A stretch of 64,000 nucleotides of DNA from Herbihabitans rhizosphaerae (GTDB lineage Bacteria; Actinomycetota; Actinomycetes; Mycobacteriales; Pseudonocardiaceae). The notes under the pieces were generated by a model that worked only from the letters and a program-made list of their open reading frames with translations, was not told the origin of the DNA and ran no database searches. The stretch lies in NCBI RefSeq assembly GCF_004216555.1, contig NZ_SGWQ01000001.1, positions 803,126 through 867,125 of the forward strand, given 5' to 3'. This document shows, piece after piece, positions 56,491 through 64,000 of the stretch. The stretch's first letter is position 1. Each line of letters opens with the position of its first letter. The position numbers and the translations under genes are program-made.

Positions 56491-56576
56491 GTGCTCCCTG
56501 TCGTCGGGGGGTACTTGGTCGGGCTGTGAGGTTAAGGCCAAGTTTTCCGGAATGGTGGCGAGACAGGAAGATCACC

Positions 56577-57209
56577 ATGCAGACTGGCCCGGCCACAGGT
56601 GGTGACGAAACGGGAGTCATGCAGGATTCGCACGCCGGCACCGTGTGCTGGGATCGCACGCCCGACCAGGTCGTCGGGGTGTTCCGGCCGCGGTCGGTGC
56701 ACTGGTTGCGCCGGCAGCTCGACGGGTTCCGACGGCTGCTGGAATGGCGGCACGAGGGCTACACGGCCGACGAGACGAGCGTCGCGCTGGGCCTGAGCCT
56801 GCCCGAAAAACTGACCGACTACCCGCCACTGGCCGCGCTGTTGGAGAAATTCCTTCCGCTGGAGGACCCCGAGCCGCTGCGGCTGTGGTGGGAGCCGGAC
56901 GTGGTGTCGTTCCTCTACCTGGTCACCGAGGTCACCCTGGAGTCGCTGCCGGACAACGGCGGCGTGGTCACCCTGGACGAGCGCGAGGTCGACGCGTGGA
57001 CGGCCGCCCTGCCGTCGATGCGGATCGTGTACGCGATCGCGTCCGGCGTGTGGCAGCCGCCGGAGGACACCTCCGAGCGCGGGTACGCCCAAATGCCTCC
57101 GGTCGACCCGGAGAAGCACGAATGGCACGCGCAGATGGTCGAATGGCTGGCGCACGTGGTCGACGGGCTGACCGACATCGCGCAGCCGGAGCCGGCCGAG
57201 CACCACTGA
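56577..57209 (+). CDS. Hypothetical protein (210 aa)
   Basis: The start is ATG 56577, 6 nt behind AGGAAG. The protein has WRTPDQVVGVFRPRSVHWLRRQLDGF-like charge pattern (cut; key residues R-P-R-S-V-H-W-L), then a helix-rich acidic body (LWWEPDVVSFLYLVTEVTLESLPDNGG). It ends EWHAQMVEWLAHVVDGLTDIAQPEPAEHH. No family was recognised. It is 14 bp upstream of the SRPBCC gene and probably shares its transcript. Confidence 0.62.
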   Translation: MQTGPATGGDETGVMQDSHAGTVCWDRTPDQVVGVFRPRSVHWLRRQLDGFRRLLEWRHEGYTADETSVALGLSLPEKLTDYPPLAALLEKFLPLEDPEPLRLWWEPDVVSFLYLVTEVTLESLPDNGGVVTLDEREVDAWTAALPSMRIVYAIASGVWQPPEDTSERGYAQMPPVDPEKHEWHAQMVEWLAHVVDGLTDIAQPEPAEHH

Positions 57210-57223
57210 CGGAAGGGCACCTC

Positions 57224-57676
57224 ATGGCCGCGAGGCGGTTCTCGTTCGAACTGACCGGCACCACCACGGCGGATCCGAAGACCGTGCACTCGCTGGTCGC
57301 CGAGGGGCCACGGTGGACCGAGTGGGGTGCGCCGCTGATCGGGCACGCGTCCTGGGCCCGCGAGGGTGTCGACGAGCCGGCCGGTGTCGGCGCGATCCGT
57401 AAGGTGGGCCGCTGGCCGCTGTTGCTGCGCGAGGAGACGCTGGAGCACGAGCCGGGCCGGTTGCACGTGTACACGCTGCTCAGCCCGGTGGTGCGGGACT
57501 ATCGCGGCGAGGTCTTGCTCACACCGCGGGGTGACGGCCGCACGCTGGTGACCTGGCGGGTCGCGTTCACCGAGCGGGTGCCGCTGAGCGGGTTGGCCGT
57601 GTCCAGCGGCACGCGGATCGTGATCAAGCACATGCTGGGCAAGCTGATCGCCGCCGCGGAGAAGTCGCGCGGCTGA
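57224..57676 (+). CDS. SRPBCC (START/Bet v1-like) family protein
   Basis: The start is ATG 57224, behind GGAAGG. The 150-residue protein has the long-cavity helix-grip pattern: RFSFELTGTTTADPKTVHSLVAEG, WTEWGAPLIGHASW, RLHVYTLLSPVVRDYRG, TLVTWRVAFTE and a final amphipathic helix (IVIKHMLGKLIAAAEK). Such proteins bind hydrophobic ligands or act in polyketide and lipid tailoring. No ligand is suggested. Confidence 0.8.
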   Translation: MAARRFSFELTGTTTADPKTVHSLVAEGPRWTEWGAPLIGHASWAREGVDEPAGVGAIRKVGRWPLLLREETLEHEPGRLHVYTLLSPVVRDYRGEVLLTPRGDGRTLVTWRVAFTERVPLSGLAVSSGTRIVIKHMLGKLIAAAEKSRG

Positions 57677-57743
57677 GTGGCCTGCCGGAACCGGCGTCCG
57701 GTGGCCGTCTCGGAGTGCCACGTTCGCGGGTTAGCGTGACGCC

Positions 57744-58379
57744 ATGGTCGACGGCTCGGCGATCCTCGCGATCGCGCTCATCGCACTGGGCTTGGTGCTC
57801 ACCCCCGGGCCGAACATGATCTACCTGGCGTCCCGGTCGATCTCGCAGGGACGGCGGGCCGGGCTGGTGTCGCTGCTCGGCGTGGGCGCGGGATTCCTGG
57901 TGTACCTGGCGTTCGCGACGGCCGGGCTGGCCGCCGTGTTCGTGACCGTGCCGGCGGCGTACACGGTGCTGAAGATCGCCGGCGCGCTGTATCTGCTGTT
58001 CCTGGCCTGGCAGGCGATCCGCGGCGGCAACTCGCCGTTCCAGCCGAAGGATCTCGCGCCGGACAGCAGGCGCAAGCTGTTCGGGATGGGCGTGCTCACC
58101 TGCCTGCTGAACCCGAAGATCGCGATCCTGTACGTGTCGCTGCTGCCGCAGTTCGTGGACGAGGCGCACGGTGCGGTGTGGCTGCAGAGCCTGGTGCTCG
58201 GGTTGGTGCAGATCGCGGTGGCGATCACGGTGAACGGGCTCGTGGTGCTGACCGCCGGTGGGCTGTCGAGGTTCTTCTCCGCGCGCGAGGGCTGGCTGCG
58301 GGCGCAGCGCTACACGATGGGCGCGGTGCTCGGCTTCTTCGCGGTGCGCATGCTCACCGACCGCCGAGCGGCTGCTTAG
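57744..58379 (+). CDS. LysE-family amino-acid exporter
   Basis: The 211-residue protein has six hydrophobic segments. The N-terminal signature LTPGPNMIYLASRSISQGRR and LNPKIAILYVSLLPQF are standard for LysE/RhtB exporters. Substrate unknown (basic or other amino acids). Its stop codon overlaps that of the convergent SGNH gene (TTAG). Confidence 0.9.
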   Translation: MVDGSAILAIALIALGLVLTPGPNMIYLASRSISQGRRAGLVSLLGVGAGFLVYLAFATAGLAAVFVTVPAAYTVLKIAGALYLLFLAWQAIRGGNSPFQPKDLAPDSRRKLFGMGVLTCLLNPKIAILYVSLLPQFVDEAHGAVWLQSLVLGLVQIAVAITVNGLVVLTAGGLSRFFSAREGWLRAQRYTMGAVLGFFAVRMLTDRRAAA

Positions 58380-59110
58380 ACGAGTCGCGCCAGCTCGCCG
58401 GCGAGCTGTTCGCCCCAGATGCGGTAGCCGTGCGCGCCGGGGTGGAAGCCGTCGGCGGCGAAGTGCTCCGGCCGCAGCGCCGCCCGCGCGGCCGGCACGT
58501 GCCACACACCGTCCACTTGGGACAGACGGGCGAGCTGCGCGTCGAGCGCGCGGCTGCGCAGGCCGAGCACGGTGCGCAGCGGCTGCGGCAAGGTCGGGAA
58601 CGCGTCCATCGGCGGCACGCCGGCCAGCATCACCGGGACGCGGCCGAGCCGGGCGCGCACGGCGACCACGAGTGCCAGCATGTCGCGGCGGAACGCGGCC
58701 GGTGAGCGCAGCTCGATCGTGTCGTTCACGCCGAGTGCGATCACCACGGCGTCGGCTGGCGCGGCGCACGCGCTGTCGAGCAGTTCGCGGCGGACCCGCC
58801 GGGCGTTGGCCCCGGTGCGGCCGGACGCGAGCCAGTGCACGCGGCGACCGGTGTGGCCGGCGAGCGCGATGGCGAGCCGGCCGGTCAGCCCGTCGGTGTG
58901 GCTGTCCACCCCGACACCGTCCACTGTGGACTCGCCGAGGGTGAGCAACCGCAGTTCCGGAGCACCGGCCCGCCCGGCGGCACCCGTCGCGTCCTCGGTC
59001 GCGGGTGGCAGCCTCGGGGTGTCCCGGCGCACCCGCATGCCCTGTGCGAGCAGCGCCGGGGCGAGCAGGACGGTGGCCGCCGTGGCGGCGAGTGGTCTGA
59101 CAGCGTTCAC
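58376..59110 (-). CDS. Secreted or anchored SGNH/GDSL hydrolase
   Basis: The 244-residue protein has a signal-like N-terminus (VRPLAATAATVLLAPALLAQ). Block I is LTLGESTVDGV, with Ser in GES instead of GDS. The Gly/Asn blocks are ASGRTGAN and IALGVNDTIEL, and block V is DGFHPG. The catalytic Ser, Gly, Asn and His are all present. It acts outside the cytoplasm on esters or polysaccharide acetyl groups. The palindrome GTCCACTGTGGAC forms the codons for STVD in block I, so the motif overlaps the nucleophile site. Confidence 0.85.
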   Translation of the reverse strand: MNAVRPLAATAATVLLAPALLAQGMRVRRDTPRLPPATEDATGAAGRAGAPELRLLTLGESTVDGVGVDSHTDGLTGRLAIALAGHTGRRVHWLASGRTGANARRVRRELLDSACAAPADAVVIALGVNDTIELRSPAAFRRDMLALVVAVRARLGRVPVMLAGVPPMDAFPTLPQPLRTVLGLRSRALDAQLARLSQVDGVWHVPAARAALRPEHFAADGFHPGAHGYRIWGEQLAGELARLV

Positions 59111-59119
59111 ATAACGATG

Positions 59120-59761
59120 TTACCAAATGCCGCCGGCCACCGAGACCTGTTGCCGCACAAGGGAATCGTCCGTAATCGTGGCCAGCAGGCAGTCGGCCAG
59201 GTCGGCGCGTGAGATGCTGAACCGGCCGCGCACGTTGCGCCGGGTGTTGCGGTGCACCGTGCCGGTCCGCTTGCCGTCGGTCAGCCGGGGTGGGCACACC
59301 AGCGTCCAGTCGAGTCCGCTGCCGCGCACCACGGTCTCCATCACCTTCATATCGGCGAACGGGTGCCGCAGCACCGCGTTCAGGATCGGCTTGGCCACGA
59401 ACCGGGTGACCGGATCGTCGCCGGTGGTGTGGATCCCGGCGGCGCTGACCACGACGAACCGGCGCACGCTCGCTCCGCGCATCGCGGTCACGATGGAGTT
59501 CGCGGCGTCCTGGGCGACGGTCGTCGGGCCGCGGCCTCGCGCGCCGATCGCGAACACCACGGCGTCGCGGCCGGCGACGGTCGGCTCGATCGACTCCGGG
59601 TCCATCACGTCGGCGGTCACCACGTCGAGACCGGTGCGCTCGCCGATCTCCAGCCGCGCGGGATCCCGCACCACGGCGGTGACCTGGTGGTCGGCGTCCA
59701 GCGCCTGCCTGACCAACTCGGTGCCGGTGCCTCCGGTCGCTCCGAACACGGTGATCTTCAT
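59120..59761 (-). CDS. NAD(P)H-binding atypical SDR (NmrA-like)
   Basis: The 213-residue protein begins MKITVFGATGGTGTELVRQAL, with the GATGGTG dinucleotide loop. VFAIGARGRGP follows, then RFVVVSAAGIHTTGDDP, with no clear YxxxK, as in atypical SDRs. It is divergent from the TetR gene at 59923 and has four operator copies between, so it is a probable target of that regulator. It may act as a redox sensor or reductase. Confidence 0.85.
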   Translation of the reverse strand: MKITVFGATGGTGTELVRQALDADHQVTAVVRDPARLEIGERTGLDVVTADVMDPESIEPTVAGRDAVVFAIGARGRGPTTVAQDAANSIVTAMRGASVRRFVVVSAAGIHTTGDDPVTRFVAKPILNAVLRHPFADMKVMETVVRGSGLDWTLVCPPRLTDGKRTGTVHRNTRRNVRGRFSISRADLADCLLATITDDSLVRQQVSVAGGIW

Positions 59762-59782
59762 GGGGCCACGCTCCTCCGGTTA

Positions 59783-59905
59783 GTGAGTACTCACCCAGGG
59801 GCTAGTGATTACTCACTTACCATGCCAACCGGACGCTGAGAACGTGCTCAGACGCGTCGCACCCATAGTGGGTGAGTACTCGCTACTACTGTGGTGAGCA
59901 CTCAC
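59783..59905. promoter_or_regulatory. Four copies of a GTGAGTACTCAC operator
   Basis: Copies are GTGAGTACTCAC (59783-59794, perfect palindrome), AGTGATTACTCACT (59804-59817), GTGAGTACTCGC (59872-59883) and GTGAGCACTCAC (59894-59905). Two lie near each divergent start. This is the pattern of a TetR repressor controlling both directions. Confidence 0.83.
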
Positions 59906-59922
59906 TCACCCGAGGAGACGAC

Positions 59923-60531
59923 ATGGTGCCCACGCGCGAGCGGATCATCGACGCGGCGGAGAAGCTCATGCGCGAGAAGGGCTACGCGCACGCCACCACC
60001 AAGGAGATCGCCAAGGCGGCGGACTGCTCCGAGGCCACGCTGTACAAGCACTTCGAGGACCGCACCGACATCTTCCTCGCGGTGCTCACGCTCCGGCTGC
60101 CCGATCTCGGCTTCCACCTGGACAACCTGATCGCGAAGGCCGGCTCCGGCACCGTTCGGGCGAACCTCATGCTGGTCGCCGACAGCGCGCTGCGGTTCTA
60201 CCTGGAGAGTTTCCCGATCGCGATGTCGCTGTTCTCCTCGCGCGCACTGCTCGACGCCCACCGCGCCAAGCTGAAGCTGCGCGAGATGACCCCGAGGTAC
60301 CCGAACAACCAGCTCGCCGAGTACCTGGGCGCCGAACAGAGCCAGGGCCGGCTGCGGCGCACGTTCGACCCGGACGCCGCCGCGTCGCTGCTGCTCGGCG
60401 CGTGCTTCCAGACCGCGTTCTTCGCCACCTTCGACGACCAGCCGCCGGACGACGCGGTCATCGAGCATCTGGCCGGCCAACTGGTCAAGGCGCTGCTGGA
60501 GAACCTGCGCCCGACCAAGGAGACCCGTTAG
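59923..60531 (+). CDS. TetR family transcriptional regulator (divergent from SDR gene)
   Basis: The start is ATG 59923, behind GAGGA. The 202-residue protein has the DNA-binding helix-turn-helix RERIIDAAEKLMREKGYAHATTKEIAKAADCSEATLYKHF (cut; core TTKEIAKAADCSEATLYKHF). It is of the AcrR branch and its ligand is unknown. It faces the SDR gene across four operators. Its stop overlaps that of the convergent GbsR/MarR gene (TTAG). Confidence 0.9.
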   Translation: MVPTRERIIDAAEKLMREKGYAHATTKEIAKAADCSEATLYKHFEDRTDIFLAVLTLRLPDLGFHLDNLIAKAGSGTVRANLMLVADSALRFYLESFPIAMSLFSSRALLDAHRAKLKLREMTPRYPNNQLAEYLGAEQSQGRLRRTFDPDAAASLLLGACFQTAFFATFDDQPPDDAVIEHLAGQLVKALLENLRPTKETR

Positions 60532-61046
60532 CCGTCGGCGCGGCGCACCTCGTCGCGATGCGCCCGCCACCGCTCGAGCAGGCTGTCGAACTCCTTGGCG
60601 GCGAACCGAAAGAAGTCTTGGGTCTCGGCCAGCCGCGCCTGCGCCTCGGTGTTCGTGCCGACCGCGCCCAGGCCATCATCGAGCGCGTTGACCATGTTGT
60701 CCCAAATGGTGTTCCTGCGGCCGTACACCTCGAACCAGCCGTCGTCGAGCAGCTTGAAGTGGTCGCGGCGTTCACCCGGCTTGCGCGCCCGCTCGATCAG
60801 CCCGATGTGCTCGAGGTACTTCACCGATCCGGAGATCGCAGCCGGGCTGACCTGCAGTAACCCGGCCAGCTCCGACGCGGTCAGCTCACCGGATTCGGAG
60901 GCCATGATGCCGACGAAAACACGGGCGCCCATCCGCTGCATACCCGCGTTGGTGAGCACCAGCGCGAACCGCTCGATGAACTGGCGAACGGCCTCTTCGT
61001 CGCGGTCTGGCGCGTCGGACTGAGAACTGGCGGGCTGGGAACTCAT
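60528..61046 (-). CDS. GbsR/MarR-type winged-helix regulator
   Basis: The start is taken as ATG 61046, preceded by AGGATGAAG; a longer form to 61109 is possible. The 172-residue protein has VNNAGMQRMGARVFVGIMASESGELTASELAGLLQVSPAAISGSVKYLEHIGLIERAR in the wHTH region (cut; key LTASELAGLLQVSPAAISGS). It resembles the GbsR/MarR regulators that sit beside DrrA-like ABC exporters. A 20-bp palindrome lies between it and the exporter, so it very likely represses both. Confidence 0.86.
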   Translation of the reverse strand: MSSQPASSQSDAPDRDEEAVRQFIERFALVLTNAGMQRMGARVFVGIMASESGELTASELAGLLQVSPAAISGSVKYLEHIGLIERARKPGERRDHFKLLDDGWFEVYGRRNTIWDNMVNALDDGLGAVGTNTEAQARLAETQDFFRFAAKEFDSLLERWRAHRDEVRRADG

Positions 61047-61102
61047 GACTTCATCCTGCGTGACAGTGCCATGGTTCATCACCCGATCCATACGTTTTCT
61101 TA

Positions 61103-61122
61103 ACTTCACAACTTTGTGAAGT
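61103..61122. promoter_or_regulatory. 20-bp perfect operator palindrome ACTTCACAA-CT-TTGTGAAGT
   Basis: Arms 61103-61111 and 61114-61122 are exact inverted repeats. It lies 19 bp before the ABC ATPase start and 57 bp before the regulator start. It is the expected binding site of the GbsR/MarR regulator. Confidence 0.82.
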
Positions 61123-61140
61123 CACAGTACCTTCCGAGCT

Positions 61141-62040
61141 ATGGACAACGCCATCTCCGTCAACGGACTACACAAGTCGTTCGGGCGGACCAAAGCTCTC
61201 GACGGACTCGACCTCACCGTCGCCACCGGCGAGGTGCACGGCTTCCTCGGCCCGAACGGCTCGGGCAAGTCGACCACCATCCGCGTGCTGCTCGGCCTGC
61301 TGCGCGCCGACCGCGGCGAGGTCACCCTCCTCGGCGGCGACCCGTGGCGCGACGCCGCGGACCTGCACCGCCGCCTGGCCTACGTGCCCGGCGACGTCAA
61401 CCTCTGGCCCAACCTGTCCGGCGGCGAGGTGATCGACCTGCTCGGACGCCTGCGCGGCGGCCTGGACACCAAGCGCCGCGACAGCCTCATCGAGCGGTTC
61501 GACCTCGACCCCAAGAAGAAGGGCCGCACCTACTCCAAGGGCAACCGGCAGAAGGTGGCGATCATCGCCGCGCTCGCCTCCAGTGTGGAGCTGCTGGTGC
61601 TGGACGAGCCGACCTCCGGCCTCGACCCGCTCATGGAGGCCACGTTCCAGTACGCGATCAGCGAGGAGATCGAGCAGGGCCGCACCGTGCTGCTGTCCAG
61701 TCACATCCTCGCCGAGGTCGAGGCGCTCTGCGACCGGGTCAGCATCATCCGCAACGGCCGCACCGTGGAGACCGGGACGCTCTCCGAACTGCGCCACCTC
61801 ACCCGCACGTCGATCTCCGCCGAGCTCGCCGGCCACCCCAACGGTCTGTCCACATTGGACAGCGTGCACGACCTGCACGTGGACGGGAACAAGGTGCGCT
61901 TCGACGTGGAGACGCACGCGCTGGACGACGTGCTGCGCCGGCTCAGCGATGTCGGCGTGCGCAGCCTGACCAGCCAGCCGCCGACGCTGGAGGAGCTGTT
62001 CCTGCGCCACTACACCGCGGAAGGGGCGGTGACGAAATGA
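61141..62040 (+). CDS. ABC exporter ATPase (DrrA/NodI-like)
   Basis: The 299-residue protein has Walker A GPNGSGKS (about 40-47), a signature YSKGNRQKV in place of LSGGQ, Walker B LLVLDEP and a C-terminal domain as in drug-exporter ATPases. The SKGNRQKV form is typical of antibiotic exporters in actinobacteria. It overlaps the permease gene by 4 bp (ATGA). It may be leaderless: no clear Shine-Dalgarno sequence is seen. Under GbsR/MarR control, likely induced by a drug or lipid. Confidence 0.9.
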   Translation: MDNAISVNGLHKSFGRTKALDGLDLTVATGEVHGFLGPNGSGKSTTIRVLLGLLRADRGEVTLLGGDPWRDAADLHRRLAYVPGDVNLWPNLSGGEVIDLLGRLRGGLDTKRRDSLIERFDLDPKKKGRTYSKGNRQKVAIIAALASSVELLVLDEPTSGLDPLMEATFQYAISEEIEQGRTVLLSSHILAEVEALCDRVSIIRNGRTVETGTLSELRHLTRTSISAELAGHPNGLSTLDSVHDLHVDGNKVRFDVETHALDDVLRRLSDVGVRSLTSQPPTLEELFLRHYTAEGAVTK

Positions 62041-63635
62041 GCGCCGCACTGGTCGGCACCAGGCAACTGGTCCGGCTGGCCCTTCGCCGCGACCGGATCA
62101 TCCTGCCGATCTGGATCCTGGTGCTGAGCTTCCTGCCGGCCAGCACCGCCAAGCTCTACCACGAGCTGTACCCGACCGAGGCCGCGCGCCAGGCGCTGAT
62201 CAGCGGCGCCGGCAAGAACCCGTCGATCAGCGTGATCTACGGGCCGGCGTTCGACCTGTCCACTCCCGGCGGGTTCGCCTCGTGGCGGTACACCGGCGTG
62301 ATCGCCGTGCTCATCGGCCTGATGGCGATCTTCACGGTCACCCGGCACACCAGGGCCGAGGAGGACACCGGCCGCCTCGAACTGCTCGGCTCCACGGTCG
62401 TCGGCCGGTACGCGGCACTCACCGCCGCCGTGCTCGTGTCGGCCGGCACCAGCCTGGTGATCGGCCTGCTGATGGCCTTCTCCAGCATCGGCGCCGGACT
62501 GCCGGCCGCCGGCTCGTTCGCCATGGGCCTCGGCCTCACGCTGGTCGGCTGGACGTTCACCGGCGTCGCCGCCGTGTGCGTGCAGATCGCCGAGTTCTCC
62601 CGCACCGCCAACGGAATCGGCTCGGCCGTGCTGGGCGTGACCTACCTGCTGCGCGGCGCCGGCGACTCCAGTACGGACGCCACCTGGCTGTCCTGGCTGT
62701 CGCCGATCGGCTGGGCGCAACAGGTCAGGGCGTTCGCCGGCGAGCGCTGGTGGGTACTGCCGATGACGCTGGTGTTCGCGGTGGCCATCGGAAGCGTCGG
62801 CTACTGGCTGCTGCCCCGCCGCGACGTGGGCGCCGGCGTGCTGCCGGCCCGCCCGGGACCGGCCGTCGCCGCACCCGGCCTGCGCAGCCCGTTCGCGCTG
62901 GCCTGGCGTCTGCAGAAGGGCACCCTGATCGGCTGGACCTCCGGAATGCTGTTGGTGGGCGCGATGTTCGGCTCGCTCGCCTCCGGGATGGGCGACCTGA
63001 TCGGCGACAGCCCGCAGGCCAAGGAGATCTTCCAGCGCATGGGCGGCGCACAGTCCATTGTGGACTCGTTCATCGCGGGTATGGGTGGCATGTTCGGGAT
63101 CTTCGCCGCGCTGTACGCGGTGCAGGCCGTGCTGCGGATGCGCACCGAGGAGACGGCCGTGCGGGTCGAACCGCTGCTGGCCACGAACGTGAGCCGGTTG
63201 AGCTGGGTCGGCAGCCACCTGGTGTTCCCGATCGTCGGGCCGGCGGTGATCCTCGCGGTCGGCGGGTTCGGCATGGGCCTGATGCACGGGCTGCGGGTCG
63301 GCGATGTGGGCGGCCAACTGCCCGGCGCGCTGGGCGGCGCGCTCGCCCAACTGCCCGCGGTCTGGGTGGTCGCCGGGATCTCGGCGGTGCTGTTCGGCCT
63401 GTTCCCCAAGTACGCGATGGCGGCGTGGGCGCCGATCGGCCTGTTCGTGCTGATCACCATGTTCGGCCCGGCGGTGAACCTGAGCCAGGCGATCATGGAC
63501 GTCTCGCCGTTCACGCACATTCCGAAGCTGCCGGCGGCCGAGCTGACCATGACGCCGCTGGTGTGGTTGACCGGGATCGCGGTGGTGGCGGTCGCCGCCG
63601 GAATGGCGGGTTTCCGCCGCCGCGACATCGGCTGA
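62037..63635 (+). CDS. ABC exporter permease, two-module fused type
   Basis: The start is ATG 62037, overlapping the ATPase stop; longer frames are artefacts. The 532-residue protein has about twelve hydrophobic segments in two halves, each with a large N-terminal cytosolic helix, as in the polyketide-antibiotic exporter permeases of actinobacteria (TipA/TylC-like type). With the ATPase dimer it forms an exporter. The substrate is unknown; antibiotic or lipid export is likely by family. Confidence 0.85.
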   Translation: MSAALVGTRQLVRLALRRDRIILPIWILVLSFLPASTAKLYHELYPTEAARQALISGAGKNPSISVIYGPAFDLSTPGGFASWRYTGVIAVLIGLMAIFTVTRHTRAEEDTGRLELLGSTVVGRYAALTAAVLVSAGTSLVIGLLMAFSSIGAGLPAAGSFAMGLGLTLVGWTFTGVAAVCVQIAEFSRTANGIGSAVLGVTYLLRGAGDSSTDATWLSWLSPIGWAQQVRAFAGERWWVLPMTLVFAVAIGSVGYWLLPRRDVGAGVLPARPGPAVAAPGLRSPFALAWRLQKGTLIGWTSGMLLVGAMFGSLASGMGDLIGDSPQAKEIFQRMGGAQSIVDSFIAGMGGMFGIFAALYAVQAVLRMRTEETAVRVEPLLATNVSRLSWVGSHLVFPIVGPAVILAVGGFGMGLMHGLRVGDVGGQLPGALGGALAQLPAVWVVAGISAVLFGLFPKYAMAAWAPIGLFVLITMFGPAVNLSQAIMDVSPFTHIPKLPAAELTMTPLVWLTGIAVVAVAAGMAGFRRRDIG

Positions 63636-63655
63636 CCAGGAATCGGTTCGGGGAA

Positions 63656-63686
63656 CCGCCGACCGTCCACTGTGGACGGTCGGCGG
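63656..63686. terminator. 31-bp perfect palindromic hairpin with the GTCCACWGTGGAC core
   Basis: CCGCCGACCGTCCAC (63656-63670) pairs with 63672-63686 around a single T. It lies between the convergent exporter and the final gene and can terminate both. The core is the 13-bp iterated palindrome. Confidence 0.83.
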
Positions 63687-63694
63687 TCGGTCGT

Positions 63695-64000
63695 TCAGGT
63701 CGCGGGCACCGGGACCAGCGACGCGAGCTTCCAGCCGTCCTCGGTCCGCCGCAGGGTCGACTCGATCCGGCTGAGCTTGTCGGTCGGCGCCGCGCCCTCA
63801 CGCTCCACCCTGGTGCGCACCGCGGCGAGCACCGTCGCGGTCCCGGCCGCACTGTCCAATTCGGACACCGCGGCGCTCAGGATCGTGGCCGTGGTGACCG
63901 ACTTCGCCTGCCGGATCGTCTTCTTGCTGTCCTCCGCCTTGGCCCTGATCTCCTGCAGCAGGTCCCCGGTCACCACCGACTGCCAGGCCCGCAGGCCACC
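63695..64000 (-). CDS. Mce-associated-like membrane or secreted protein, 5' end outside
   Basis: The minus-strand frame is open to the right edge. The visible end (WQSVVTGDLLQEIRAKAEDS, then a strand region TATILSAAVSELDSAAGTATVLAAV and DGWKLASLVPVPAT) fits the C-terminal domain of Mce-associated or similar exported actinobacterial proteins. These have a helix followed by paired strands. The N-terminus is missing, so a signal or membrane helix cannot be judged. Family is tentative. Confidence 0.6.
   Translation of the reverse strand, partial: GGLRAWQSVVTGDLLQEIRAKAEDSKKTIRQAKSVTTATILSAAVSELDSAAGTATVLAAVRTRVEREGAAPTDKLSRIESTLRRTEDGWKLASLVPVPAT

Overview
The window is high-GC actinobacterial chromosome. 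GTG and TTG starts, ATGA-type stop/start overlaps, an AfsR/SARP regulator, mycobacterial-style gene neighbours and leaderless-looking genes all fit. The gene set (lysC-asd, leuA, recR-ybaB, dnaX, a tRNA-Ser and the small SRP RNA, tadA with its partner, tyrA) follows the order of a conserved block known from Mycobacterium and its relatives. Gene content and style suggest Pseudonocardiaceae (Amycolatopsis-like); this is inference, as there is no 16S in the window.

Layout. 1-5.5 kb: the end of a YgfZ-type protein, an MFS transporter, a SnoaL-like protein divergent from a TetR regulator, a wrecked O-methyltransferase, a secreted trypsin-like protease and two secreted-protein relics. 5.5-7.8 kb: asd and lysC (aspartate pathway). 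8-13.7 kb: a mannosyltransferase, a nitroreductase, a small Cys-rich secreted protein, a carotenoid oxygenase and uncharacterised proteins. 13.8-20.4 kb: leuA behind a leucine-rich leader peptide, a wax ester synthase/DGAT and an AfsR-type regulator. 20.6-26.4 kb: an oligopeptide ABC importer (oppABCDF) with a hairpin between oppA and oppB. 26.6-32.6 kb: a kinase, recR, ybaB, a lipoprotein amidase, a beta-propeller protein and dnaX. 32.7-39.9 kb: tRNA-Ser(GGA), a DUF4097-like protein, an EstB-like serine hydrolase, a sialidase, SRP RNA, a secreted nuclease, a DinB protein and a PNPOx-family protein.

39.9-45.9 kb is an accessory island with visibly lower GC. It carries a 216-aa protein of unknown family, an McrB-like AAA+ GTPase, an McrC-like nuclease, a convergent beta-class DNA methyltransferase and a frameshifted tyrosine integrase that abuts tRNA-Ser(CGA). 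This is the best candidate for an unusual system. It resembles a LlaJI/BsuMI-type restriction-modification locus in which the McrB subunit lacks its N-terminal DNA-binding domain and a separate small protein is encoded first.

46-64 kb returns to core-type sequence: an ECF sigma factor, two small antitoxin-family proteins, tadA and its partner, an M20 amidohydrolase, tyrA whose stop codon lies in a palindromic MITE-like element, a fibronectin-III secreted protein, a thioester-domain surface protein, a DUF885 peptidase, a LysE exporter, an SGNH hydrolase, a TetR/SDR divergon with four operator copies, and a GbsR/MarR regulator divergent from an ABC exporter across a 20-bp palindrome.

Two repeat families run through the window. 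One is the 13-bp palindrome GTCCACWGTGGAC, with 11 exact copies, inside genes and between them. The other is an intergenic family built on GAGTCCCGCG and its complement, found at four sites next to gene ends.
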